Assembly: GCA_020638955.1 (NCBI GenBank)
Contig: JACKHO010000008.1
Span: 248,001-312,000 of the forward strand
Source: Planctomycetaceae bacterium
GTDB taxonomy: Bacteria > Planctomycetota > Planctomycetia > Planctomycetales > Planctomycetaceae
Direction of reading: 5' to 3'
Length of the DNA stretch: 64,000 nt
Below are positions 25,230 to 34,339 of the stretch, one piece after another. The notes under the pieces are model-generated. The model was not told where the DNA came from. It searched no databases and saw only the letters and a program-made list of their open reading frames with translations. Positions within the stretch are counted from its first letter, which is position 1. Each line of letters begins with the position of its first letter. The position numbers and the translations under genes were made by a program.

Positions 25230-25287
25230 CGAAAACTCAAGGTTGCTGCTGCGATGCTTTCCTCTCCTACCCACTACCAACTATCTA

Positions 25288-26724
25288 CTACTCACTTCGC
25301 GAAAGTCGATCGAGAATATTCCTCGTAATTCTTTCTATGGCCGGAGACTTACCACGTAGTCCATGTGCCCAGTCGGTTGATCCGGCGGTGAATACAGTCC
25401 CGCCCTGTTCGTACATTCCCATGACGGAATTGCCCACGCGGTCGGTGGGGAACTGGTCGTACCAGTAGCAGTCTCCAGGATGCCACTTGGCCGGACACGT
25501 TCCCAGAATGGTGAACGACTGGGGCGTTCCGTCTTTACAGGTGGGAAAGGGAAGCCCATCGCGCCATTCGATTTCGCAGCCGTCACACTCATAGCCGACA
25601 ACCGTTTCTTCGCCGCCGACACGATCACCCCGTTTCAACCCTGTTCCGGCGAAGATCCAGTGATCGGCTCGATGCACTTCATAGCTGCCGGGGCCGTCCA
25701 TGAATTGACCATGACTTTTGTGGTAACCGCCCCACAGGAAACCGACGCCGGTCAGTTCGTTTTCCGGTCGCTGCACCAAATGATGTCCCCACAACGTGGC
25801 CAGCAGACGGTGATCGGTCGTGCGGTACTGTGGGTCAATGTTGTACCACTGCTTGTAACTCGTCAGGGCTTTGCCGTCGTCTTCGCTCCGCACCTGCCAG
25901 CAGCAGGTGTTGCCGCTGAAGAACGCCACGTTGCCTCCCTCGGCAATGTACTTTTCCAGATTGTCACGCATGGGAGACGACCAGTATTCATCATGCCCCA
26001 CGCTGAGGACGAGTGGATACTGCTTCAGAATTTCGGGATGAAATTCCAGGTCGGCATTCACCGCATAATCGAGTTCGTAGCCATTCTTTTCTGCCCAGAC
26101 AACGAACGGGTGCTCCCAGTTATAGAACTGCGACGACAGCGGGCGTTCAAACGAAACACGGTGCCCCTGAACGCCGTCGCGGTCGTGGTAGGAGTACAGG
26201 CTGTGCCCACCCCAGTTCGTGTATGCGTTGTACGTGTTCGTCGAAAGCTGCAGCAGAATTTTCGCTTGGGAACTCTGGTGACGACGGACCACAAAGAAGA
26301 GCGAACTCGCAGTTTTGTTTGCCTCCTTGCCAGCAGCCGCATCACCGCTGTTGCTCACACTGAGTTTCACTTCGTAGTAGCCACTCGTCCAGTCGTTCGG
26401 AATGGTGAACCGAAATGCTTCAGGCCAGCCGCATCCGTGAGACGAAGCCCGGTCAGGAATGGGATGCGTCGCCACGGCGATGTTGTCCTGCGCGAATACC
26501 CGTTGCCGCTCCGCCCCGACACGTTCCACGGTCAGCGAGCACTGCCCCCCAGAAGAATTCAAATGCAGAGTGACTTCTTCGTCCGGAACATAACTGAGCC
26601 GCCCCGCATAGCCTTGAATAAACAATCCCTCCGGCAGTTTCTGATCAGCGAACAGCTGGCCCTGAGTGAATTCAGAAACCAGAACCAGAATGGCGACTGC
26701 CACAAAGCGACGAATCTGCTGCAT
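25288..26724 (-). CDS. Secreted N,N-dimethylformamidase large-subunit-like protein
   Basis: 478 residues from the ATG at 26724, chosen because it starts a signal peptide (MQQIRRFVAVAILVLVSEFT); a GTG at 26736 is also open. After an Ig-like N-terminal section (LSYVPDEEVTLHLNSS and on) the core carries the LLQLSTNTYNAYTNWGGHSL, VLSVGHDEYWSSPMRDNLE and GGNVAFFSGNTCCWQVR segments of the DMFase beta-subunit C-terminal family, which adopts a glutamine-amidotransferase-like fold. The true DMFase needs an Fe site with Tyr and two Glu; I cannot map these with certainty. Activity on formamides is therefore not asserted. No small subunit is encoded nearby. Confidence 0.75.
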   Translation of the reverse strand: MQQIRRFVAVAILVLVSEFTQGQLFADQKLPEGLFIQGYAGRLSYVPDEEVTLHLNSSGGQCSLTVERVGAERQRVFAQDNIAVATHPIPDRASSHGCGWPEAFRFTIPNDWTSGYYEVKLSVSNSGDAAAGKEANKTASSLFFVVRRHQSSQAKILLQLSTNTYNAYTNWGGHSLYSYHDRDGVQGHRVSFERPLSSQFYNWEHPFVVWAEKNGYELDYAVNADLEFHPEILKQYPLVLSVGHDEYWSSPMRDNLEKYIAEGGNVAFFSGNTCCWQVRSEDDGKALTSYKQWYNIDPQYRTTDHRLLATLWGHHLVQRPENELTGVGFLWGGYHKSHGQFMDGPGSYEVHRADHWIFAGTGLKRGDRVGGEETVVGYECDGCEIEWRDGLPFPTCKDGTPQSFTILGTCPAKWHPGDCYWYDQFPTDRVGNSVMGMYEQGGTVFTAGSTDWAHGLRGKSPAIERITRNILDRLSRSE

Positions 26725-26825
26725 TTGCCGACACACACGTTCGAGAGTGAATGAAGCGGGAGGAGCAAATAGCTTAGCGAAATGCGTGTGGTAACGTCAG
26801 GGTGGCGGCATGCGCCCCGTGAAGC

Positions 26826-26905
26826 GTCGACGAGGGCTTGCATGTACCGGACTTATGCCTGAGCGATTACATGCTCACCCCGCTGCGCGATGTACGCATG
26901 GCACA
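26826..26905 (+). repeat. Dispersed repeat, family D, copy 1
   Basis: Starts GTCGACGAGGGCTTGCATGT and ends CATGGCACA. It is a direct repeat of 27349-27429, with similar length and about three-quarters shared bases by eye. The two copies flank a small membrane protein gene. Confidence 0.75.
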
Positions 26906-26939
26906 GAACGGGACGCCAAACCGAGTTATGCGCTTGGAC

Positions 26940-27224
26940 CTAGTCGAACGATTCAGTACGGCGACGGATGAGGCCCAGAACAAGAAACACCGCTCCGGCT
27001 ATGCCCAGTGAAACTGCGGCAACGGAGGGGATGAGTGCAAGTCTGATGCCGTTTGCCAAGTCTGCTGGATTAGGTGTGGTCTCAGAGTTTGCCACGTTAT
27101 CGAATGACATTTTCATCATCACGATGGTCGTGATGAAACACGCCGCGGCGAGGCCGAATGAGACCCAGCTCGCTACCAGCAGCCAATTCATTGATCGGCC
27201 ATCGTGCTGCTGATTTTGACTCAT
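26940..27224 (-). CDS. Small two-helix membrane protein
   Basis: 94 residues from the ATG at 27224; an ATG at 27239 would add five. Two hydrophobic helices (NWLLVASWVSFGLAAACFIT and IPSVAAVSLGIAGAVFLVLG) are separated by a polar loop of about 30 residues; the C-terminus is basic (RRRTESFD). I recognise no family. It lies between two direct copies of an 80-bp repeat (26826-26905 and 27349-27429), an isolated setting that suggests a mobile or repeat-associated gene, although base composition is like its neighbours. Confidence 0.6.
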   Translation of the reverse strand: MSQNQQHDGRSMNWLLVASWVSFGLAAACFITTIVMMKMSFDNVANSETTPNPADLANGIRLALIPSVAAVSLGIAGAVFLVLGLIRRRTESFD

Positions 27225-27348
27225 CGAATCACCATACATGATTGACTGACTGCTCCGTCACCTGTTACCGCATGAAATGCAATTTGGGTGGAACACTCAC
27301 ACAGTCTACCAAGACGATGGGCGTGTTACAAAAAACAGATCTCGGAAG

Positions 27349-27429
27349 GTCGACGAGGGCTTGCATGTGCCGGGCGTCATTCCTGGACACTTACGTGCTC
27401 ACGCTGCTGCACGATGTGAGCATGGCACA
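27349..27429 (+). repeat. Dispersed repeat, family D, copy 2
   Basis: Same start GTCGACGAGGGCTTGCATGT and same end as copy 1. It contains a clean hairpin TGCTCAC ... GTGAGCA with a 13-base loop, which is imperfect in copy 1. Confidence 0.75.
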
Positions 27430-27438
27430 AGATGAGTC

Positions 27439-28203
27439 CTACTTTTGAATGAGCCCGCCGAACCGTCTTTCGCGTTGGCCAAAATCACGGAAGGCTTCGA
27501 TGAGGTCGGGGGCGCGGAAGTCGGGCCAGAATTTCTGGGTGACCCACAGTTCCGCGTAGCTGATTTGCCACAGTAGAAAATTGCTCACCCGCATTTCGCC
27601 TGCCGTGCGGATGATGAGGTCAGGGTCGGACATGCCGGCAGTGTAAAGGTGGTCGGCAATGGTTTGTTCGTCGATCGATTCGGGATCAATTTCACCCGCG
27701 GCGACTTTGCGGGAAATTGATTGAATGGCCTGGACCAGTTCGTCTCTTGATCCGTAATCGAGGGCGAGGCAGAGTCGCATGCCGGGGTTGTCGCGACTCA
27801 TTTCAATGGTCGTATTCACTTCCCGCAGAATGCGCGAGCTGATGCGGTCGGTGCGGCCAATGGTGCAAAACTGAATGTCCTGCCGCATAATTTCATTACG
27901 TTCGGCCACAACGAAGCGCTGGAGCAGACTCATCAAGAGGTCGAGTTCTGGCCGGGGGCGTTTCCAGTTTTCGCTGCTGAAGCAGTAGAGCGTGAGCTGT
28001 TCGAGCCCCATGCGGGCACATTCTTCAACCACAGCCCGCACGCTCTGCACGCCGCGGCGGTGTCCTTCAATGCGGGGGTATCCCTGCTGCTGTGCCCACC
28101 GTCCGTTGCCATCCATGATAATGGCGACATGACGCGGCAATCGCTCAGGGCTCAGTCCCCGCGTTTCGAAATCTTCCAGCGTGTAAGGTTCAGCAACAGG
28201 CAC
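27439..28203 (-). CDS. uppS: Isoprenyl transferase (undecaprenyl diphosphate synthase)
   Basis: 254 residues from the GTG at 28203; a TTG five codons upstream is possible and neither has a clear ribosome site. The cis-prenyltransferase makes the C55 lipid carrier for cell wall and glycan synthesis. Signature segments are HVAIIMDGNGRWA with the catalytic Asp, GHRRGVQSVR, YCFSSENWKRP, and the late SDPDLIIRTAGEMRVSNFLL and YAELWVTQKFWPDF. Typical length. It is unusual that no cdsA or frr gene follows. The carrier would serve murJ and the glycosyltransferases in this window, which is a pathway inference only. Confidence 0.95.
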   Translation of the reverse strand: MPVAEPYTLEDFETRGLSPERLPRHVAIIMDGNGRWAQQQGYPRIEGHRRGVQSVRAVVEECARMGLEQLTLYCFSSENWKRPRPELDLLMSLLQRFVVAERNEIMRQDIQFCTIGRTDRISSRILREVNTTIEMSRDNPGMRLCLALDYGSRDELVQAIQSISRKVAAGEIDPESIDEQTIADHLYTAGMSDPDLIIRTAGEMRVSNFLLWQISYAELWVTQKFWPDFRAPDLIEAFRDFGQRERRFGGLIQK

Positions 28204-28332
28204 GAGCCGGACTCGCAAATTGTGAGTTGAAGTCCAATAAACATGTTCCGCATTCGCCGGAGCTTACCGGGGAAGAGGCGGCATCACAATGAGGAAGAAA
28301 GCCACTGACTGGAATGTCGGTGCTATCAGGGA

Positions 28333-31140
28333 TTAATCACGCTTTACGTGTACAATTACCGAGTTGGTCGCCTGGCCACCGGCTTCTCCCGTTTCGAGAT
28401 GGAACTCGCGTGACTGCTCCGGCACCCACGGGGCGCAGGTGATGAAGAAGTCGCGTTCGTTCTGACCGGTCAGCAACATGAGGCCGTTGAGGCCAATGTT
28501 GTCGATGAACGTGCCGTGCGGCAAATTGCGACCGGAGAACTCGTTGCCGAATTTTACTTCGCCATCGAATCCGTCCCGCTCGACCTGTACTTTCAACCGA
28601 ATGGTCTCGCCGGGATGAAGGACCACTTCGAGTGGACCCTCAGCACCAGCCGCACCGTCAACTGAGACAATCCTCGGAATGACCTTTGGCTTTTCGGCAA
28701 GTTTGATTTCGCCAAAGTTGTTGACGTCGTGCTCGATCTGCTCACCGCGAATGGACGCAGAGGCCGTTACCTTTGTGAGCTTGCTGTTTTCGGGCGTGGG
28801 AGCAGGTGCATCGGGGGCGGCGGAAATGACGCCGTAGGCTTCGGTTTGTCCCGCTTCGATAATGACGGGTGACGTCACAGAGAAACCTAGCGGCAGTTCG
28901 CCACCAAGGTTCACTTCGACGGGACCATCAAACTGATCGAGCCGTTCAACCGACACCTTGAATTCCTTTCCGCTGCCGGCACTCACCTGAGGATTTCCGT
29001 TGTGCAGCGTCACTTTGAAGTCCGGCTGACGTGGCCGAATGGTGAGCGTGTACTTGTGGTCGGGACTCTGGAATCCACGGACGTCTTTCACTTTCGCTAT
29101 GTAGTCACCGTCTGCCGGGGCCGTGAAATACACCCGTGAGTCGCTGCCAAGCGCGCGGCGGCATTCGTCGTCGTTCTCGTAGTACAGTTTGAAGACTGGC
29201 AGGCCATTCGGGATGAGTGCCTCTTCCGGCGCATGCGGCTGGACAATGTATCCCGGCTCGCCCAATGCGTGCGACAGGGATGTCGTGTCAAAGTAGGACC
29301 AGCGGTTTCCGGTGCCGGGGTACACGTTGAACCCCGAATCCGGGCCGCGAGGATACAACCAGAGCCGCACTACTTCGCCGTTGGCGTAGAAGTATTCGTT
29401 CAGTTCCATTTCTTCCCAGTTGAAGACGCGGAAGTCGTTTGACTGATTCGCGTCCTTACCACGGAACGTGAAATAGGAATCGCGTACTGCCTGCAGTTGC
29501 ACGCGTTCAATGCGTTGGCCATCGGCCGTGAGGACTTCGACGAACGTGTCGAGAGGCGATTTGGAGCGGGCCGCATTGGTTTCAATGACCCACTCCTCAC
29601 CCGCCTTGGCAGAGAAGCGATACAAATCGACATCAGCCTTCCCTTCCGACATGCCATCGATAACACCCGTAATGTCAGCCGGTGCCTGGACGACTTGAGC
29701 ATTCTCAGCCGCGTTATTCGGTTCCTGCTCCGCCGCTTTGGATCGCTCCGCAGCCGCGGGAATTGTTGTCGCGAGTTCGCCTGCGTGTACGTTGCCCGAA
29801 GCGGAGTTCTCGATTCCTTTGAGTGAGACCCAGTTCAGGGCACCATCCATCCGACCGACGACGAACTCTTTTCCGTCCGGGCTGACGGCGAGAGCATCAG
29901 CGACTTCCGGTTCATTTTCCCACAACTTCGCTTCGGTGTAGTTCTGTGTTTCCCAGACCTTGATGGTGCGGTCTTCCGCGATGGTCACGAGGTGCTTGCC
30001 ATCATTGGTGAACTCAAGATTCAATACCGGGCCTTCATGCGCGAATCGGGCAATCGCCACGGGGTTGATGCGGGGTTTGTCGCGCGAAACAAAGTCCCAC
30101 ACGCGGAGATTGTTGTCGGCTCCACCAGCCACAATGCGGCGACCGTCTGGACTGAAGGCGACGCAGTACTCTTCTTTGAGCGGCTGGCCGAGTGTGTCCA
30201 TGCGGGTACCGTCGGCGACTCGCCAGACTTTGCAGGTGTCGTCGGCACTGGCGCTCACGAGGAACTCTCCATCGGGGCTGAAGGCAATGTCGTAGACCGC
30301 ACCGTTGTGGCCAGAGAGGGTTCGCAGTGGCTCGCCAGTTTGTGCGTTCCACAATTGGATTTCGCGGTCGTAACTGCACGTGGCGAGAACCTTGCCGTCG
30401 CGTGAGAGTTCGGCGTCGTACATCAAATCGCGGTGGCCGACAAACTCCCGTACCTTCCGGTTCAATGGCCATTCCCAAATGGTTGCCACGCCACCGAGAC
30501 CGGTCACACCGGAAGCCGTGAGCAGCCGCCCGCCACCAGAGACGAAATGCACGGCGGTGACTTTGCCCCGGAAATCGGTGAGGGTTTGCACTGGTTGCCA
30601 CGTCAGCTTTTTGCGGTCTTCTCCGTCCCCTCGCAACTTGCGGTAGAGCGTCACTTCGGCATAGCGGGCGACGGCCAAGGCATCACCACCAGGAGAAATG
30701 GCGACGGCCGAAATAGGGCGACGGTCGGTAAGTGACCCGATTTCAGGTACGATGAGTTGCATGCGGTCTGGAGCAGCACCTTCGGGACCTTTGGCCCCGC
30801 CTTCGATCCAAGCCTCGATGAGGGCCAACTCTTTATCGGTGGGACGTTCTTCATCCTCAGGCGGCATTTGAGGTTCGTCCTGACCGCGAATCAGGCGGAC
30901 GAGCAAACTGTTGGCGGGATCACCGGGGAGGACATTGGGACCATCAGGATTCCCTTGCTGGAGCGACTTGAACGACTCCAGTGACACCTTCCCTTCGGGC
31001 TCCGCGTCGTTGTGGCAGCCGGTGCAGTACTTCTTGAAAATGGGCTGCACGTCGCGAACGTAGTCGACGTCCGCCGCACGAACCGTTGTGACAGAGGTGA
31101 GGGCAGCAAAGGCAAAAAGCAATTGGAATTGGCGACGCAT
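28333..31140 (-). CDS. Secreted cytochrome c-like (PSCyt1) / WD40 / PPC-type protein
   Basis: 935 residues. Signal peptide (about 1-22), then a planctomycete-type cytochrome domain with one haem-binding motif CTGCH in VRDVQPIFKKYCTGCHNDAE, ending around LIRGQDEPQMPPEDEERPT. Next come WD40 repeats (about residues 140-440: for example VGHRDLMYDAELSRDGKVLA, LSGHNGAVYDIAFSPDGEFL). A PPC-type beta domain follows (ADVDLYRFSAKAGEEWVIET) and further beta-rich segments to the end. These proteins are typical of planctomycetes and often accompany DUF1501 proteins; here one starts 281 bases away on the other strand. Probably periplasmic or surface-located; no substrate can be read. Confidence 0.88.
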   Translation of the reverse strand: MRRQFQLLFAFAALTSVTTVRAADVDYVRDVQPIFKKYCTGCHNDAEPEGKVSLESFKSLQQGNPDGPNVLPGDPANSLLVRLIRGQDEPQMPPEDEERPTDKELALIEAWIEGGAKGPEGAAPDRMQLIVPEIGSLTDRRPISAVAISPGGDALAVARYAEVTLYRKLRGDGEDRKKLTWQPVQTLTDFRGKVTAVHFVSGGGRLLTASGVTGLGGVATIWEWPLNRKVREFVGHRDLMYDAELSRDGKVLATCSYDREIQLWNAQTGEPLRTLSGHNGAVYDIAFSPDGEFLVSASADDTCKVWRVADGTRMDTLGQPLKEEYCVAFSPDGRRIVAGGADNNLRVWDFVSRDKPRINPVAIARFAHEGPVLNLEFTNDGKHLVTIAEDRTIKVWETQNYTEAKLWENEPEVADALAVSPDGKEFVVGRMDGALNWVSLKGIENSASGNVHAGELATTIPAAAERSKAAEQEPNNAAENAQVVQAPADITGVIDGMSEGKADVDLYRFSAKAGEEWVIETNAARSKSPLDTFVEVLTADGQRIERVQLQAVRDSYFTFRGKDANQSNDFRVFNWEEMELNEYFYANGEVVRLWLYPRGPDSGFNVYPGTGNRWSYFDTTSLSHALGEPGYIVQPHAPEEALIPNGLPVFKLYYENDDECRRALGSDSRVYFTAPADGDYIAKVKDVRGFQSPDHKYTLTIRPRQPDFKVTLHNGNPQVSAGSGKEFKVSVERLDQFDGPVEVNLGGELPLGFSVTSPVIIEAGQTEAYGVISAAPDAPAPTPENSKLTKVTASASIRGEQIEHDVNNFGEIKLAEKPKVIPRIVSVDGAAGAEGPLEVVLHPGETIRLKVQVERDGFDGEVKFGNEFSGRNLPHGTFIDNIGLNGLMLLTGQNERDFFITCAPWVPEQSREFHLETGEAGGQATNSVIVHVKRD

Positions 31141-31421
31141 GCGTCATTCCCTGTTGTGCATATTCAATGGGCCTGCACGGCGAACGGCAAGACTGCCATC
31201 GACGTGCAATTGCGGAGGTTTGTTCCTGACAGCTTGTCGATTTGATCCGGCATGTTCAAGGTCGCCAGCAATGGTGTCCAGCAGGGAAAAAATCTCGGCA
31301 ACAAATGCATCAGCCGGGATTGATTGGTGATAATCTGCCGATATACAATTCAGGGGCTTCTTCTGCGCTGGGAATCCGTATTGCGCAGTGAGAGGCGACC
31401 GTCCAACTTGGGAGCATGCAG

Positions 31422-32723
31422 ATGTTGGGATTCCTGGGATCGAAGAACTCGTTTTGTGATGGTGTGAATCGCCGTGACTTCCTGAAGATTGGCGGTGCCG
31501 GGTTTGCTGGACTGACGCTCGCTCAACTGTTGCAGGCTGAGGCCGTGGCTGGAGCCAAGGCAACGGGGCGGTCGGTCATCAACATCTATTTGTCCGGCGG
31601 TCCGACGCACATGGACACGTTCGACCTCAAGCCTGAGGCGCCCCGCGAGTTTCGAGGTGAGTTTTCTCCCATCGCGACGAAGGCACAGGGTGTGGAGATT
31701 TGCGAACTCATGCCACGCCTCGCATCCCTTGGCGACAAAATTGCGATTGTTCGTTCGACCTCCGGCGTCAACAACGAACACGCACCAACGCAGTCCGACT
31801 CCGGCTGGCGGCAACGTGATTTGCAGCAGCTCGGTGGACATCCGGGATTGGGGCCGGTCATGTCTAAGGTGTTCGGCCCGGCCAATGTCACCGACGAAGG
31901 TGTGGCGCCCACGGCGATGGATCTCACCGGCTGGACTAAGCCAGGATTCCTAGGGCAGACTCACTCGGCGTATCGGCCCGATGGAACCGGTAAACAGAAC
32001 CTCACGCTGGACAAAAAACTCGGCGAAGAACGGTTCAATGATCGCCAGGATTTGCTCGGTTCCCTCGACCGCATGCGTCGTCAGGTCGATGCCTCCGGCA
32101 TGATGGATGCCATGGACAGCTTCTCACAGCGTGCAGCCGGTCTCATTACGTCGGGCCGTGTCGCCAAAGCCCTCGATTACAATGAGGAATCTGCCGAAGT
32201 TCAATTGCGATATGACACCAAGAAGAGTGGTGATGGTCGCAATTTCCTGCTGGCTCGTCGTCTCATTGAGGCCGGTGTGCGAAACGTCGCCTTCTCCATT
32301 GGCGGCTGGGACACTCACGGCAACAACTTCAAGTCGATGCGCACGAAGCTGCCGTCGCTGGATAGTGGACTGAGCAACCTGATTACCGATTTGGAAGACC
32401 GCGGACGGCTGGATGACACACTCATCCTGATGTCCGGCGAATTTGGGCGGACGCCACGCATTAACGGCAACGCTGGTCGCGACCACTGGCCGCAGGCTTC
32501 GTTCTTCTTCATGGCAGGTGGTGGACTGCGAACTGGCCAGGTAATTGGCGCTACGAATCGGCTCGGCGAACGTCCGGTGGATCGACCCGTTCATCTGCAG
32601 GAAATCTTCGCCACGATTTACCACCAGTTGGGCATCGACGTGCAAACCACAACGCTGTCAGACCCGAACGGTCGTCCGCAGTTCCTGGTCGAGCACCGTC
32701 AAATTATTCCTGAACTGGTGTAG
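31422..32723 (+). CDS. DUF1501 family protein, Tat-exported
   Basis: 433 residues. The ATG at 31422 is preferred over 31416 because GGGAG (31410-31414) lies 7 bases upstream of it. A twin-arginine signal is present (NRRDFLKIGGAGFAGLTLAQ), followed by the DUF1501 features YLSGGPTHMDTFDLKPEAP, the GEFGRTPRINGNAGRDHWPQ segment and the terminal IYHQLGIDVQTTTLSDPNGR. It is distinct from the DUF1501 protein at 1918-3342. It diverges from a PSCyt1-WD40-PPC gene, a frequent pairing in this phylum. Activity is unknown. Confidence 0.9.
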   Translation: MLGFLGSKNSFCDGVNRRDFLKIGGAGFAGLTLAQLLQAEAVAGAKATGRSVINIYLSGGPTHMDTFDLKPEAPREFRGEFSPIATKAQGVEICELMPRLASLGDKIAIVRSTSGVNNEHAPTQSDSGWRQRDLQQLGGHPGLGPVMSKVFGPANVTDEGVAPTAMDLTGWTKPGFLGQTHSAYRPDGTGKQNLTLDKKLGEERFNDRQDLLGSLDRMRRQVDASGMMDAMDSFSQRAAGLITSGRVAKALDYNEESAEVQLRYDTKKSGDGRNFLLARRLIEAGVRNVAFSIGGWDTHGNNFKSMRTKLPSLDSGLSNLITDLEDRGRLDDTLILMSGEFGRTPRINGNAGRDHWPQASFFFMAGGGLRTGQVIGATNRLGERPVDRPVHLQEIFATIYHQLGIDVQTTTLSDPNGRPQFLVEHRQIIPELV

Positions 32724-32845
32724 TCGCTGCGGCAATTTGGCGTCCAGCTTGCATGTCGGTTGCCTGATTTCGACAATAGGATTTCCATGTTCCGCGCCCC
32801 GTGCGCGGAACAATGTCGAAGTTCTGTGAAATCAGGCAGGCTGTC

Positions 32846-34339
32846 ATGAATCGCCCCGTACTGTTCATCCTGGCAACTGGCATTATCGCCGTCGCACTGC
32901 TCTTCCTCATGCGGGCGGAGACACCGTCGGTTGACGCAGAAAAGACGACGGTTCGACTGTTTTGTGCGGCCAGTAACCGAGCGGTCATTGAGGAAATCAG
33001 GGCCGACTACGAAGCCGAGTGTGGAGAGAAAGTAGAAATCGAGTACGGCCCGTCGCAAACGCTGTTGACGACCATTGAAGTCAGCGGCCAGGGCGATTTG
33101 TATCTGCCAGCGGACACGACTTATTTAGACATGGCGGAAGAGAAAGGTCTGACGGAAGAAGTCTTCCCCTTGGCCGACATGCATCTGGTGCTGTGCGTTC
33201 CGAAAGGAAACCCGCTGGGGATTAAGTCGTTTGAAGATTTGTTTGCACCCGGGGTGCGAATTGTTCAGGCCGAGCCAGACGCAGCGGCAGTGGGACGCAT
33301 GACCCGCGAAATCCTAACGGAGAGCGGCCAGTGGAACCGGCTTGAAGAACAGACAACAGCCACCCGTTCCACGGTGACGGAAGTCGCGAGTGATGTGAAG
33401 CTGGGGGCGGCTGATGTGGGCATTGTGTACGACGCCGTCTTGCACACTTTCCCGGAACTGGAAGCGGTTGCTCTTCCTGAGTTCGCAACGGGCGTGGCTC
33501 ATGTGGCCGTGAGCGTTATCAAGACCTCTTCTCATCCCACCGCAGCCATCAAGTTCGCTCGCTACGCCGCCGCTCATGACCGTGGTCAGAAGCGGTACGC
33601 CGAGTTCAGTTTCACGCCAGCAAATGGCGACGCCTGGACTGAGACTCCCGAAATGACAATTTACTGTGGATCGATGTTGCGACCTGCAATTGAGAAGACC
33701 GTTGCCGAGTTCGAACAGCGGGAAGGAGCCAAGGTCACCACGGTCTACAACGGCTGCGGGATTCTGGTCGCCCAAATGAACGCAGGCCAATCTCCCGATG
33801 CCTACTTCGCTTGTGACGTCGAATTCATGAAACAGGTGCAGGAACGGTTTGGCAGTCCGACTGATGTCTCCACCAACGAACTGGTCATTCTCGTAAAGAA
33901 GGGAAATCCTCACGGAATTCAGTCACTAAAAGATTTGGGCCGCGAAGGATTACGTGTTGGCGTTGGTCATGAAAAACAGTGTGCTATGGGGTGGCTCACG
34001 CAACGGACGCTGACGGAAGGCGGCCTGACCGACACCGTCATGCCGAACGTCACCGTGCAGACGCCAACGGGCGACATGCTGGTGAATCAACTCAAGGCGG
34101 GGTCGCTCGATGCCGCGGTCGCTTACATCAGTAATGCAGCAGGCTCGGCAGAGGACCTGGACGCCATTCGAATCGAAGGAATTCCCTGTTCACAAGCGAC
34201 GCAACCCTTCGCCGTGGCGAAGGCATCACAGCATTCACAATTGGCGCAGCGTCTCTTCAAAAGGCTGAACTCCAAGGAATCTCAGCAGCGATTTCTGAAT
34301 GAAGGATTCAGTTGGATTGCACCAGGTGACGCACCGTAA
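32846..34339 (+). CDS. Membrane-anchored protein with two ModA-like substrate-binding domains
   Basis: 497 residues from the ATG at 32846 (MNRPVLFILATGIIAVALLF), a signal anchor; starts at 32801 or 32813 are possible. Two copies of a molybdate-binding-protein-like domain follow in tandem: the first from TTVRLFCAASNRAVIEEIRA, the second from MTIYCGSMLRPAIEKTVAEF. Each has a strand-helix start and a late segment of the AVAYISNAA type. ModA proteins normally have one domain and work with ModB and ModC, neither of which is adjacent. The stop overlaps the next start by one base (TAATG), so the glycosyltransferase is co-translated. Ligand and purpose of the duplication are unknown. Confidence 0.75.
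   Translation: MNRPVLFILATGIIAVALLFLMRAETPSVDAEKTTVRLFCAASNRAVIEEIRADYEAECGEKVEIEYGPSQTLLTTIEVSGQGDLYLPADTTYLDMAEEKGLTEEVFPLADMHLVLCVPKGNPLGIKSFEDLFAPGVRIVQAEPDAAAVGRMTREILTESGQWNRLEEQTTATRSTVTEVASDVKLGAADVGIVYDAVLHTFPELEAVALPEFATGVAHVAVSVIKTSSHPTAAIKFARYAAAHDRGQKRYAEFSFTPANGDAWTETPEMTIYCGSMLRPAIEKTVAEFEQREGAKVTTVYNGCGILVAQMNAGQSPDAYFACDVEFMKQVQERFGSPTDVSTNELVILVKKGNPHGIQSLKDLGREGLRVGVGHEKQCAMGWLTQRTLTEGGLTDTVMPNVTVQTPTGDMLVNQLKAGSLDAAVAYISNAAGSAEDLDAIRIEGIPCSQATQPFAVAKASQHSQLAQRLFKRLNSKESQQRFLNEGFSWIAPGDAP

Noticed and set aside
23825..25240. Longer start of the Tat-exported protein at 25240
   Set aside because: The extra 47 residues are translated through the family B repeat and would bury the twin-arginine signal.
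25480..26754. Open frame of 424 codons on the plus strand opposite the DMFase-like gene
   Set aside because: Antisense to a gene with a signal peptide and clear family segments; the translated sequence has no recognisable features.
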